A stretch of DNA of 64,000 nt from positions 57,995,797-58,059,796 of the forward strand of contig CM056744.1 in NCBI GenBank assembly GCA_029851415.1, written 5' to 3'. Both the position numbers and the translations under genes were made by a program. The DNA is from Eretmocerus hayati (taxonomy: Eukaryota > Arthropoda > Insecta > Hymenoptera > Aphelinidae). Under the pieces are notes generated by a model that searched no databases, was not told where the DNA came from, and saw only the letters and a program-made list of their open reading frames with translations. This document shows positions 41,956 through 53,869 of the stretch, in pieces; the stretch's first letter is position 1; each line of letters starts with the position of its first letter.

Positions 41956-44304
41956 AAGTGGTTCTTCTGCCACTCCAAAACAATTTGAAATACGGTCTGG
42001 GAGCACTCAACAAAATTCCCAGTCCAATTTGAAGTCTCGTCACTGTTGCACTCAGATCCAGAAGAGATCTTGTGGCCTCAAAACTCGGGTTGTCTTCGTG
42101 GTGAATAAAATCATCAAGTCATGATATAATTCTCAGAACCCTCTGATTTCTGCATACGTCTGGATGGTTTACTGTGTATCCATCGAAAAAGTTTTTGGTT
42201 TTATACATATAAAGGCTTGACGTTTACCCTTATTTATCCGTATTCTGGTTCAATAACACTCACGGGTCATAGTTCAACCCCAACATCGCCAAGATACAGC
42301 GGCAGATATGGGAATTTGCAACTGATCCATATGGTTTCGAGTAAAGTCAAATCATGAAGGGGCGTATTGGTCAAATGATAAGATATGTTCCAATGATCTT
42401 CTCGATCTCAATACGTGTAGTACAGATGTAAAAAATAACGACAAAGACTAAGATGATCATTAAGCTATGCCTCAATTTGTATTTATTGTGTACCTATATT
42501 AATCATATCCAAAAAATATGATATTCTCACACGAATGTGTTACATAGAAAGTGAACATGTCCACAAAGAACAATATAGCAGACGAAAAAATAAGGAATCA
42601 AACAATCTTGGTATTTCTGATCAACATACTAATCACTTGATAAGTAACCGTACAATCATTTCAGAGGAGTATGATACAAGAGATTACACAAATGACAATA
42701 TCGTAATGCCGCGTTATACTTCTCTGCGAGAAGATTCTCTTTTCCATGTCTATTGAGATAGATAAAGCAAGAGAGTTGGAAGGCTCTATCAGATGCAGTG
42801 GGTACACAGATACAAACCGTTGCAAAACAACAATATTCTAAACGAGATCATGACATCCGAGAAAGGATCCCAGATCCGCCACTCACAATTTGTGCAGAGA
42901 GGCACACAATCCAAAAGTGTTCGCGTAACCCAACATAACGTAACTATATGAGCATGGGGATATTCCTTGGGCTGTTTAATTTTCATGTCAGAATCGATGA
43001 AATGGGGAATTACCTCTTGTGAATCGCCTTGTAGAACATGTGAATTTATATACATTTCTTATCAAGTAAGATGACTATCAAGTACTACGCTGAGTAGGAA
43101 ATTTTGGTCATATGGCCATGCGTTTGGCCATACCACCAAAATGGTAATTTTCCGGCAGACCTATACCAATTTTGTTATCGGATCAATCTAGGGGAACGTT
43201 TTGACGATCTGATATTACTGACAGGATGAATGGATTGAACCGAGATGTTTCAATTGCCTCAATACTCGATAGAGTCACAATCGCATGACGAGAATTTTCC
43301 CACGAAAGCTACCGACTTTTTGCTCGAAATGACACTGATGATTGGATTATAATGATCCAAAAATTTTTTGAGAATATTTATACAGGTTGATACAATAAAA
43401 AGGTCATCCATGTGAGGTCTGACGGCAATACCACGTAACAATCAAGTCGTATTGATCGAAAGGTAATTTTATTCCCAGTATAGGTTATGTTGCAATATTA
43501 TGAAATTGAGCCAAATCGTCGCACTATACGAAAATCCACCCGATACTTATCAATTTCCTCTCACTAGTACATGGAGATGAAACAATTCGACGTTCTCTTT
43601 GAACTGAAGGAAATTTGATATTTAGAATCGGGGACGTATACAACGGAACCAACTGCCCGAACCAAATTTCCATACGGTGTTGAGTTTACCTATGACATTT
43701 TATGTGGATTCACGTTTATGTTCCAGTATATACGTACTTTGAGAGCTGATGAGGCCTCACATACAGTTGAGTCAGCTCATGTCCATAAGCTTGCACTCCC
43801 ATGTACGGGCTCGGTCCCTCAATCCGCAATTCACTGATGTATTGGGACTTGAAATATATGGGAATGTATCAATGAGCTGTAAAATAATGTTATTAATCAC
43901 ATAATTCCTTTCCGAAGCCCAAAATCCATTATGGAACATGGCCGGAGTCTCGATTTCTTGCGTAAACTTGTGTGTTTTGAACACTGATATTTTGTCGACC
44001 AAGACTTCGGCAACCCCCACTTGATTGACATTGTTCTTCAGTTCTTTCAGGCTGAATATCCATCTTGAATCTTTCTCGGGCAATTTTCGCACCGTATTTC
44101 TAGCTTAGACATCTGCTGGACAGTCCCGGATCGAAACGTAGACGATCTTGGATGGCACGGAAAGTATTTTACACTGCTACTCATGGTTCTTCAGCGGGTT
44201 TGCACCACTCAACATCTTTCCATCGTCCAATGTCGATCTTGCAACTATCTACGGTGATGCTCAGAGTTGCGTTCAAGCTCGATATTTTGGAAAATTATAT
44301 CAGA
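41956..44304. other. Central spacer of the foldback element, no transposase recognised
   Basis: About 2.3 kb of AT-rich sequence lies between the arms. The longest frames (60 aa at 43259-43441 and 106 aa at 43772-44092, both minus) do not match a family I recognise. Confidence 0.6.
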
Positions 44305-47300
44305 GCCCATTCGAATGATTCTTGGGGTGGCAGTAGGACTGTCTCCGACTCATAATCCATTATTCGAGATTGATACGCACCATACACCGTTTTTCCTTTG
44401 CTCAGACTCGATCCAGACCTGATTGCAGTGATTCTCAGACTCACGTGGTTAGGCTTGAAATATTGCCTAACGTTTTCCGCATGTAGTGCAAGTATTTGTA
44501 GATCGGCAGTATATTTTTTCTCCACCTAGAAATCACCATTCCTTGGATAATTCGCATTACTCGACAGCTTTTCCTGGACGAATGTTGTTCCCAAATTTTT
44601 TTGCGGCAATTTCTGGCCTACGGATTAAGGTCAAATTTCAGCTAAATACTGGACAGATTCACTCCAAGTGTTTTCGAAGCGGCAGCATATCGATTTTCGA
44701 GCTAGAATCGGTTATCTCTGATTTATGCCAGTGTTTGAGATACGCTCCTGACAGGGAAATCGGATCAGAATCGATGGCAAACTCAACCACGGCTGTTCTC
44801 AGAGTCGCGTTTGGGCTCAAAATCCGGGGGATTTGAAGTATAATGCATGAAACAGGTTCTTGGGGTGGCAGCAGGACTGTCTCCGACTTATAAAACATTA
44901 TTCGCGACTGATACTCGCCTTTCACTGCTTTTTCCTTGCTCAGACTCAATCCAGAGCTGATTGCAGTGTTCCTCAGACACGGGGTTGGGCTTGAGAAATT
45001 GCCTATTATCTCTCGCATGTAGTGCAAGTATTTGGAGATCGGCAGTATATTTTTTCTCCACCTAGAAATCACCATTCCTTGAATAATCTGCATTACTCGA
45101 CAGCTTTTCCTAGACGAATGTTGTTCCCAAATTTTTTTGCGGCAATTCCTGGCATATGGATTCAGGTCAAAATTCAGTTTAATACTGGACAAATTCACTC
45201 CAAGTGTTTTCGAAGCGGCAGCATACCGATTTCCGAGCTAAAATCGGTTATATTTGATTCATGTTGGTACTGGAGATACGCTTCTGACATGGAAATTGGA
45301 TCAGAATCGATGTCAAACTCAACCACGGCTGTTCTCAGAGTCGTGTTTGGGCTCAAAATCCGGGGGATTTGAAGTATAATGCATGAAACAGGTTCTTGGG
45401 GTGGCAGCAGGACTGTCTCCGACTTATGAAACATTATTCGCGACTGATACCCGCCTTTCATTGCTTTTTCATTGCTCAGACTCAACCCAGAGCTGATTGC
45501 AGTGATTCTCAGACACGGAGTTGGGCTTGAAATATTGCCTAACATCTTCCGCATGTACTGCAAGTTTTTTTTGATCGGCAGTATGATTTTTTTCCACCGA
45601 AAAATCACCATTCCTTAAATAATCTGCATTACTGAACAGCTTTTTCTGGACGAATATCGTTCCCAAATCTCTCGGCAGTAATTTCTCGACATCGGATTAG
45701 GCTCTAAATTCTGATCAGCACTTGAGGAATTCAATCAAAGTTTGTTGGACTCGGAGGCATATCAAAATCCGAGCTGAAATCGGTCACTCTTGATCGAAAC
45801 CTGTGCTAATGAGACTTTCCCGACTCGGAAGAGATCGAATTCGATTTCAACCTCGTCCACGGAAATTCTCAGAGCCGTGCTTGGGCTCAAAATCCTGGTG
45901 AGTGATTGTAAAATGCACGAGAAAGCTTCTTCTGGTAGCAGCAGAGAGGTTTCCGATCTAGAAACCACTGTTTTCGACGAATACGCAGCGCTCATCACTT
46001 CTCCTCGCTCTGGAATCGGCCTCAGAACCGATTGCGGTGACTTTCTGACCTGAGCTTTGGCTCAAAATATTATTTCGCATCCCTAGAATGTACCCCGAGT
46101 CATTGTAGATCGGCAGTATATTTATTCGTCACCTAGAACTCACCGTTTCTTGAATGATCTGCACTGTTCTGCAGCTTTTTCTTGACGAATATCGATCTGG
46201 AATTCTTCTACGGCAATTTCTAGACTTGAGATTGGGCTCAGAATTCTATTAAATGTTCTATGATCCCACTCGAGATGTTTCTGACCTGGCAGCATATCGA
46301 ATTCTGTGGTAAAATCGACCATTCTCGGATGACTGCCATATCTCAACAGACATTTTAGCCGCAAAATAGATCAGAATCGATCTCAAATCCTCCTTCAGCA
46401 ATTTTCAGAACTGTGTTTCGGCTCAAAATTCTGTAAATTTATGGGAGAATGTGTTGAAACGGGTTCTGAGTCGGCAGTAGGATTAGATTCGACCCAGAAT
46501 TCACTATTCCCGACTAATTATCAAGGCTCGTCAACTTTTCTCGGCTCAGAATCGACCTCAGAGCTGATTGCGTTGGATCCCGTACATGAGGATGAACTTA
46601 AAATACTGCTTCCCACTCTCAAAAAGTACCCCAAGTTATTACAGATCGGCAGTACACTCTTTCTCCACCTAGAAATAACGATTTATCTAATATTCTGCGC
46701 GGCCAGACAGCCTTTCCTGGACGAATATTGATCTCAAATCCCTCTGCGGCAATCCTCAGACCTGAGACCAGGCTGAAAATCATGTTTATTGCTCTAGAAA
46801 TACACCCAAAGTCTTTTTTATCTGGCAGCATATCGCATTCTGAGCCAAAATCGACCATCTCGAATGTCCCTTCAGATCTGAAGAGACAATCCCGCCACAA
46901 AATAAATCTGAACCGATCTCAAAATTCCCCGCAGCAATTCTTAGAGCTGTGCCCAGACTCAAAATTCTGAGAATCGATGGAGGAATGTTTTGAAAAGAGT
47001 TGAGAGTTGGCAGTAGAATCATTTTCGACTCAGAATCCAGTATAATCGACTAATTCGCAGCATTTATCACCTCTTCTCAGCTCAGAATCGACCTCAGAGC
47101 TGATTGCGGTGATTCTCAGACTTAGGGTTGAGTTTAAAATACTGTCATCTACCTCTAAAAGGTACTCCAAGTGGTTGCGGATCGGCAGTAGAACTACTGA
47201 CTCGCCACGCGTGAGTTTCATTCCGGCGAAATATCGATCTTCAACCCCATTTCGCGTTCAACACCCCCCCCCACCCCTGCCCCCTTTGTCTGAGACAAAA

Positions 47301-47422
47301 TCAGATTAGCACATCTCCTAGCCCTGTCGATTACAAAGAGAATGCCGTTTGGCTCATCCCGATAGCTTGAAACAAATTTTGATGCGATTTTTGGCCAGAG
47401 TTGGAATGTGACGACTATAGTG
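44305..47422 (-). repeat. Right arm of the foldback element, six ~536-bp units
   Basis: Reverse complement of the left arm with one extra copy of the inner unit: the frame beginning MQVF.DRQYIFSPPRNHHS occurs at 44486 and at 45022 here but once (41769, minus) in the left arm. The arm is about 533 bases longer than the left, one unit. Confidence 0.9.
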
Positions 47423-47429
47423 GGCCGGT

Positions 47430-50187
47430 TCCAAAACAGCAGCCTTGAAACACCCAGCAGCCTCAGAAAACACGTCGAGGCTTGACCGGTTCCAAAACAG
47501 CACCCATGTTTCGAAGCTGCTGTTTTATCTTCCCACCATGGCTAGGCCAGTTTCAAAATAGTAGTCTCAAAATACCCACGTTTTCAGAGTGCTGCATTGA
47601 AACCGGCCTAGCGTTCTACTAATGGTTCATTCCTCCCAGCAGATTCCTGTCGAACTCCATTTATACGATTGATCCAAAAATGAATGACCCTTATTCGTTC
47701 AATAGATGTATCACGACTCCTGATTTTAGATGTATGATGAGTCGAGAGTAGTATTTCTTTGTGAGACATTCCAGCTTCTATGTTACATCCCTACCTTCTA
47801 GGTTTCAACCTTTGACTTCTCGTACAATGTACCTTCAAATTTTGATGAAATGGCTGACCCTTTGATCGTTGCAATCTCTCCTTTAACTGGTCCGTCCAAG
47901 ATTGCCGCAGAATTCTCGAATCATCTGTTTGGATCTCCTCGTTCCGTTCATATTCATGTTATTGAATAATCAAAGTCTAGTAAGACTACAGTTGGGTAAG
48001 GTACTGGTCAGAGATTAGAAGTCCATGAGGAGAAGATTTGATTGAATACTTACTTCTCTCATCTAGGAAATTCCTTTGGAGGAGATCCTGATACCTGCAT
48101 AGATCCGTGTTGGATCAAGGAGTATCTAGTCTTTGATGGTATCTGGTTCTTGATTAGATTGATACCTCGGTGGATTGGGATTGATTCGATTTTCATGCCA
48201 TTTGTGTCCACTGCAGATCAGCATGAGTGATCGCATTGGTTAGAACTGACATGGGATTATTCCATAGCCGTTTTCATTACCTCATGCCACGAAAATGTGA
48301 GGGTAACTACTATGCTGGGTCTCAATGATACTTTGGTTGTAACTAGATGCGATAATCCATCTATCTGACAGAAGTATCGATCACATGATCAGGAGATGAT
48401 GAGGGGATGGAGATGATTTCCCATCATTTTTCAGGGTTCTCTGCACTCTTATTGGGTCCCCGTATCAATTTTGGATATGAGATGAGGAGTGATGATTGCA
48501 AGATATCGCCAGTGATTCACGTGTTACAATTTACGGGATGTATACCGAAACCTATCCCAAGCTTCGCCTGTTCTGGCTGGTGCATAAGTTATCTACAAGT
48601 GAGCAGATGAGATTCCCGAGTCTTCCACATCCTCATACAGCGTGACATAGTATTTTCAACCAGCACCACTCACTCATAGCCAATCGAGACACTTGACCAC
48701 TGGTCCCTTGCCCACAACCGAATCCACTGTTACATGCTACAGACTTCCCGAGAGTCAATCTGGTCACGGGCACGACGATGACTCAACACGCACGAAACTG
48801 TTAGTCTGGCCGACGAAAGGATATTAGGATCAGCAATACCACCCTCCAGTTGATGCCATTCCTCCTCACCTAATCCCTGTCTCTCATCCGCAGTATTCAT
48901 AGCCCTCCTATGGTAAGCCTGAAGCAATCACCCAGGCCGGCAATATTTTTTTTCCCCTCGAACAGAAACTCTAACATGATTCCTAGATACATTTTGAGGT
49001 GCTGAAGACGATCTTGATGTTCGCTTCCATCAGGTCAGGTTCTTGATTCGCAGGAAACTCCAGCACTGTTGTTCGAAGTTGTGGAACTCTCGTGACCATG
49101 GTCGCATACGGAGGTCTCACGACTCTCAGGGCGGGGATAGGAATGCTGAAGTTATCACTAAGGGTTCCGGGAATAATTACCCCGTGGCGTTTCCATCTCA
49201 GCAAACATAGTTCACGGCTGCGTGGCTTCTCGGTCGTTTGCTCGTGCCATGGCATGTTTCTCGCCAACAAGTTGCATGCTTTGTAGAATCCTACTTGCTT
49301 AATCTATCCTCCATTATTTCGACATAGATGATCAAAAATATTTATCACTTAATTTAGTAATGCTACCATGCATTTGATATTTTGTGACAGATCTCCGACC
49401 TGACCAAAGTAGACCCATATGTAGTCAAATGACTCACATATTCGGCTCTCGCCATACCTTGTCCCGCGCCGACGAGCAGCATGCACTATAGAATTCTTCT
49501 CACTCTATTCATCCTCAATCATCTCAGGATAAATATTGAAGAGGAGGCTGGCACCCACAAGTCGAGGGAAGTTCCATACACTTCATACAAATTTCTCCGA
49601 AACAAGATTCTTGACAAATTGCCGGTGGTATAAAGCAGGAATATTAGATTGGGCTGAAGCATTCAGGAAGCTCTCAGTTTTCCCCCGGGAATCTCTCAAT
49701 ATGTGATTACTTCAGAATGATTTTGTTGTACAATATTCCAGGAATATTTCGAAGTCGTATCAATCGAATATTGCACTGCGTCATCTCAGAAACCAATCAA
49801 AAACAATTCAGACGAATATTCCTGAAAGATGACGAGTAATATTCTATGAAATGTTTCCAGGAGCTTTCCGAATGATATTTTCGAAATATTGCGATGAATC
49901 ATAACAGAAACAGTTCTTGAGATGCTTTCGCAAAGTTTCTGGGAGATTTCATTGAAATATTGCGATTGAATATGACGAAAGCATTCCCTAAAATGTTTCC
50001 GCAATATCCCCATGCTGTGTAGGATGCCAATTTCAGGGCAAGATACTTCGATGTGTCAAAGTGGAGGGAAACTATCTAGAATTGTGAGACTTGAAAGGAA
50101 CTATCTGTGAATGTCTGGTTGTTAATAAGTACCTGAAAATTTTTGGTTAGGAGAAACTATCTAAAAGTGTCTTTAGAAAGGACTATC
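47430..50187. other. No gene recognised
   Basis: The first 200 bases hold three diverged copies of GGCCGGTTCCAAAACAGCA-like sequence. Around 49740-50000, GAAATATT and TTTCC words recur. Other frames are short and unsupported. Confidence 0.5.
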
Positions 50188-50336
50188 TTGTCGCAGCCCC
50201 TCCCGGGCTACTTTTGTTTTATCCTTGGATAACAATTGGCATCATAATTAATAAGATAAGTTTAATTTTCATTAATGATAAATCATTGCAAGAAATCGGT
50301 AAGCCGGGTTTTCACTGGCTAACGTGTTTATAAGAT

Positions 50337-50411
50337 GTAAGCCGGCTTCAGCCTGGCTTACGCAAAATTTCCATTAAGGAAATCCGTAAGCCGCGATCCC
50401 CGCGGCTTACG
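50337..50411. repeat. Two adjacent GTAAGCC..GGCTTAC hairpins
   Basis: One hairpin (50337-50361) has a 7-bp stem. The other (50385-50411) has an 11-bp perfect stem with loop ATCCC. Related words occur near 50298, 50435 and 51737. They lie in the putative LTR leader, upstream of the TATA box. Confidence 0.7.
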
Positions 50412-51771
50412 TCGTTTCACCTGCAAGAAAAATTGTGAGCTGGCGAGTAGGCGGCTTACATATTTTTTGGCTATTAGAGAAGCTTTTATAAAGGGGCTGG
50501 TCAAGCTTATCGATTCCATTGTTTCCGCGATCGCGCTTAGGGCAAGATCTCTGCCCGATTTCACATCAAGTACCCGAACTCTCTACCTGTTTGTTGTCTT
50601 AGCACGTATGGTCGGTCGTGGCGTGTAGTATATCTATTTACAGTTCCAGCATAATCATGTTCTCGATTCAATCGCCTTCAACACACCCACTCCAACCTCC
50701 TTAACCGCCCACCAGGCAGAGTAGAACCGCTCTCACTTCGACCGATTTAGACGTCCCTCCCCCGCGAACGCGCCGGTTACAGGTTCGATGCCAGCTCGCG
50801 GGGACGCGCGCACGTCAATTGGCGGCCCAAAATGTGGGGCCAAACGGGCCAACGGGCATCGTAACGGACCGCACGACGCAGTCGGCAGGCGAGCTAAAAG
50901 TCGTCCAAGGATTGAGGCCCTGGTGGCGCCCACGCGAACGAAATGAAGCTGGACATCACCGAGTCGTTTCGAAGCCCCGAAGAAGGGATCAATGCAGGTG
51001 ACTCTGGCTCAGAGAACGCCGAAGAAGCATTGGCAGGCCAGGAACCGGAGGACGCAGCGACGGTGCAAGTATACGAAATACTTAAAGTCACCGAAGTGCA
51101 GTGCATCATGATAACCGCATCCTTGGCGACGACAAGCCCTCGAGCACCTTCCACACCGGTACCAACGAGCATCATCCTAATCGAGCCTTGCGAATAAACT
51201 ACCTGTTGGTGATGCAGAAGGCAGTCGAGTGGCCCTCCCCCAAGAGGCCACGAAGCTCCGAGTACGAAAGAGTGCACCATGTTGAACCCGGAGAGAGACT
51301 AGTACCCGCGGATCGTCAAGTGCACGACCTGACGAATGAAGTGTTGCATATATACATGGAGCTTGTGACACCGGCGAGTGAAAAGTGTGTGATCGAATTG
51401 GTGCCGAAGGGCATCTCCAAAACTTCCCAAGTGTTTTCGCGGTTGATCCAAGCAACCAACACGGGGCAGGGCACTGGATACACGGACGACTATCTTCAAT
51501 GAAAAAGACGCCGCACTGAGCATGCCAACCACGCAGCGACCCTGCACCGGGGCACCAAGTCACTGGTGTATAGAGGTGAGGCATCACCTTCCCTGCAAGC
51601 CTGTCCCGGCTGCGAGGCCAGGTGAGCCGGCCCTGCCAAAAAACGCGTCTCTAAACATCCTGTCATGAAAAGGGGGAGAGAGCACATATGTAACGCTCAC
51701 GCTATACGCAGCCACCGCCGTCGACATGAAAGCCGCCGAATCGACGGCTTACGTGTTGACTCCAACAAACG

Positions 51772-52365
51772 ATGACTCGTGAGCGCCAGTCATACAGCAT
51801 GCAGCGACCGTGCAGCACCACACCGCTCAGCCTTGAAGAGGCTCTACGCACACTGGAGCGCGACGACCCCCGGAAGCGGGTGAAGCGCTGGGTGATTCAG
51901 TCAGACGCCTGGATCGGCGTGCCGACGGGCGTGCGTGATTTGCTAATAGCATGCAAATCAGCTTATTTGGAGAGAGTGTCTAACGGAACAACGCATCGCC
52001 AATGGCCGAAGGCAACCACGTCGCCCTCCTCCCGGCAACTCTCATCGCCGCGTGCAGCTGCACCGAGAGACCGGCCAATCCTCGGTACCCCAGGGCCCAT
52101 TGCACCGCCGATAAGGTCACGTTCGGCGTCCAACGACTCAACCGTAGTCGCGCCACCATCGACCCGCACCGGGTTAACGCATCTCAGCAGCTCAGGGCCC
52201 ACTGAAGAGGTTCACCCGGACAGCGGGGCACCCGATCAAGGCCCAACCGAGGTCGACTCTGATGAGCCGATCGTATTGGAGTTTCGCCACCGCGGAGCAC
52301 CAACAAACTCACCCACGACAAGTACGGCCAACGGAAATTACGGGACCGTCATCACGAACACCTAA
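51772..52365 (+). CDS. Hypothetical hydrophilic protein, 197 aa
   Basis: An uninterrupted frame in GC-rich sequence. The first ~65 residues look like a helical domain (LEEALRTLERDDPRKRVKRW, WIGVPTGVRDLLIACKSAYL). The rest is Ser/Pro/Thr-rich and disordered. It could be a gag-like fragment of the presumed LTR element. GC bias alone can create such a frame. Confidence 0.35.
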   Translation: MTRERQSYSMQRPCSTTPLSLEEALRTLERDDPRKRVKRWVIQSDAWIGVPTGVRDLLIACKSAYLERVSNGTTHRQWPKATTSPSSRQLSSPRAAAPRDRPILGTPGPIAPPIRSRSASNDSTVVAPPSTRTGLTHLSSSGPTEEVHPDSGAPDQGPTEVDSDEPIVLEFRHRGAPTNSPTTSTANGNYGTVITNT

Positions 52366-52399
52366 GTGCGCGAGAGCAGCAGTGACAGTGACGTGAGCG

Positions 52400-52965
52400 T
52401 CGTGTGGTGCAAACTCCCCGCCTGTGGCGAGCTAAGGCGTGAGAGAAGTATCATCCTGTTCGGTCGAAAATTGCGATCTCGTCACGAAGAAGCGTCTCCC
52501 AGTACCTTTCTATAGCGAATAATAGAATTCTGAATGATGCAGAACTGTGAAATAAATGTATATTCAAAATGATCTAATGTGAGTGGCGGAAAAAATGCGA
52601 TTGTTCTTCTGACAACGTGAAAATAGGCCTGTTCGTCCGAACCGCATACTTCGTGAGATTTGCCCAATTCTCGGAACCAGAACCATTTTGAGAGATGTTC
52701 GAGAACGAATCTCAAAGGCCTTTTCATGGGCTTGAAGATGTCATCAGTCTCATGGAGATTCAACAATCTCAAGATTTGCAGACGTTCTTAACTGGACTGA
52801 AAAATTTTAAGAAAAGTACATTAAGCAAGATGGGCTAAAAGGAAGATTCCCGCACGAGTGTCCGGAAAGAGTGTGAGAAAGTAATTTTCTCGCACGATTC
52901 TACTTTCTCGCGCGGTTCCGGGCACGAGTGCGGGAACTTCTCGCCCGCGTTGCTTATACTATTCG
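52400..52965. other. No gene recognised
   Basis: AT-rich flank between the GC-rich segment and the TCGCGTACGCGA cluster; no supported frame. Confidence 0.5.
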
Positions 52966-52969
52966 ATTT

Positions 52970-53860
52970 GTCTATACGGCCGGACTCGCGTGCGCAAATT
53001 CGCGTACTCGAAGCTTCGCGTACGCGAAACGTCCATTTCGGGCGCCGACGAACGGGCCAATTGTTCAAGACCTTGGAGGATGCGTCGCGTACGCGAACGG
53101 TGAGGCCCTTTCCCGGGTGCGTGAAACTCCGCGTACGTGAAAAGCACCCGTTCCGTGCGCGGGACAGATGTCTGATTCGCGGATGCAAAGACCTCCATCA
53201 GCTGCGCGCCTACGAATTCTCGCGTACGCAAAGAGAGATGGGCATCCAGCTCTCCCGCGGGTGCCACAGCCGTTTCGCGGGAGCAATATTGTTTGGTGAG
53301 CGTATGCGCAGGCTTTCATCAGCCACGTGCCTGCGAATTCTCGCCGTACATGAGAAAGATCGGGCATCTGGTTCTCTCGCGGGTGCCACAGGCTCGTTTC
53401 ACGTAGGATGCACTCAGTGCGTGAACGTACGCGCAGGCTTTCATCAGCCACGCGCCCGCGGATCCTCGCGTACGCAAAGAGAGATGGGCAGCCGGTTCCC
53501 CCGCGGGTGCTACAGCTGTCTTGCGTACCCAAAATCTAGAGATGGTTGCAAGCTGTCTCTTATTCGCGCACGCAAAACTCGTCTACGTAAAACAGGGACG
53601 ATTCTGCGATTGGTACAGTCATCATCCACGTGCGCAAGAAACCGAGCGCAGGTGCATTTGGCAGCGGAAAGTTTTCGCGTACGCGAAGGATACTCTCCCT
53701 TCGCTTACGCGCAAGTCACTACGACTCGAGATCGCGGCTATTGGTTGCGTGTGGGAGCACTCGTGAACGGGGACAAGACATCTCCTGTCCCCGTACGCGA
53801 ACCCAAAAAGCACTTTTCGCGTGCGCGAAAATCAATGATATGGACAAGTGAGCCCTCCTT
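52970..53860. repeat. Cluster of TTCGCGTACGCGAA near-palindromes on degenerate ~127-bp units
   Basis: At least twelve copies of TCGCGTACGC(G/A)AA or its variants occur in 900 bases. Between about 53180 and 53520 a longer unit repeats (CTCGCGTACGCAAAGAGAGA, GCAGGCTTTCATCAGCCACG, CTCCCGCGGGTGCCACAG). Both strands are open over long distances because of the composition. Confidence 0.8.
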
Positions 53861-53869
53861 TGCGTAAGC

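Larger units (their letters stand above)
39366..47427. mobile_element. 8052-bp foldback-type transposon with giant repeat-built inverted arms
   Basis: Left end CACTATAGTCGTCACATTCC at 39371 is mirrored exactly at the right end (finishing at 47422), and matching continues inward for kilobases. GGCCG is repeated directly outside both ends (39366-39370, 47423-47427). Each arm is built of diverged ~536-bp units, five in the left arm (to about 41955) and six in the right (from about 44305). The 5-bp GC-rich duplication with CAC-termini is most like Transib; CACTA/Chapaev-type termini are an alternative. No transposase was recognised inside. Confidence 0.87.
50188..52380 (+). mobile_element. Possible LTR-retrotransposon remnant (5' LTR, primer-binding site, broken gag-like frames)
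   Basis: TGTCGCAGCCCCTCCCGGG at 50188 could open an LTR that ends ..ACGTCA near 50816, followed by TTGGCGGCCCAAAATGTGGG, which resembles a TGGCGCCCAAC primer-binding site. A TATA box (TTATAAAG) lies at 50486. Downstream is GC-rich and holds frames at 50943-51197, 51101-51502 and 51772-52365 that look like parts of a broken hydrophilic gag-type protein, though I recognise no domain. No second LTR, protease or polymerase is visible. Confidence 0.35.

Noticed and set aside
39570..41988. Series of 60-130-aa frames in the foldback arms, mirrored at 44295-47221
   Set aside because: They recur once per ~536-bp unit, shift frame between units and have no domain. The mirror conservation is explained by the inverted repeat.
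43259..43441. Possible reverse-transcriptase fragment inside the foldback spacer
   Set aside because: The 60-aa frame has one suggestive word only and no supporting motifs around it.
52950..53867. 305-aa reading frame
   Set aside because: It follows the TCGCGTACGCGA repeat cluster, is Arg-rich and is mirrored by open frames on the other strand.
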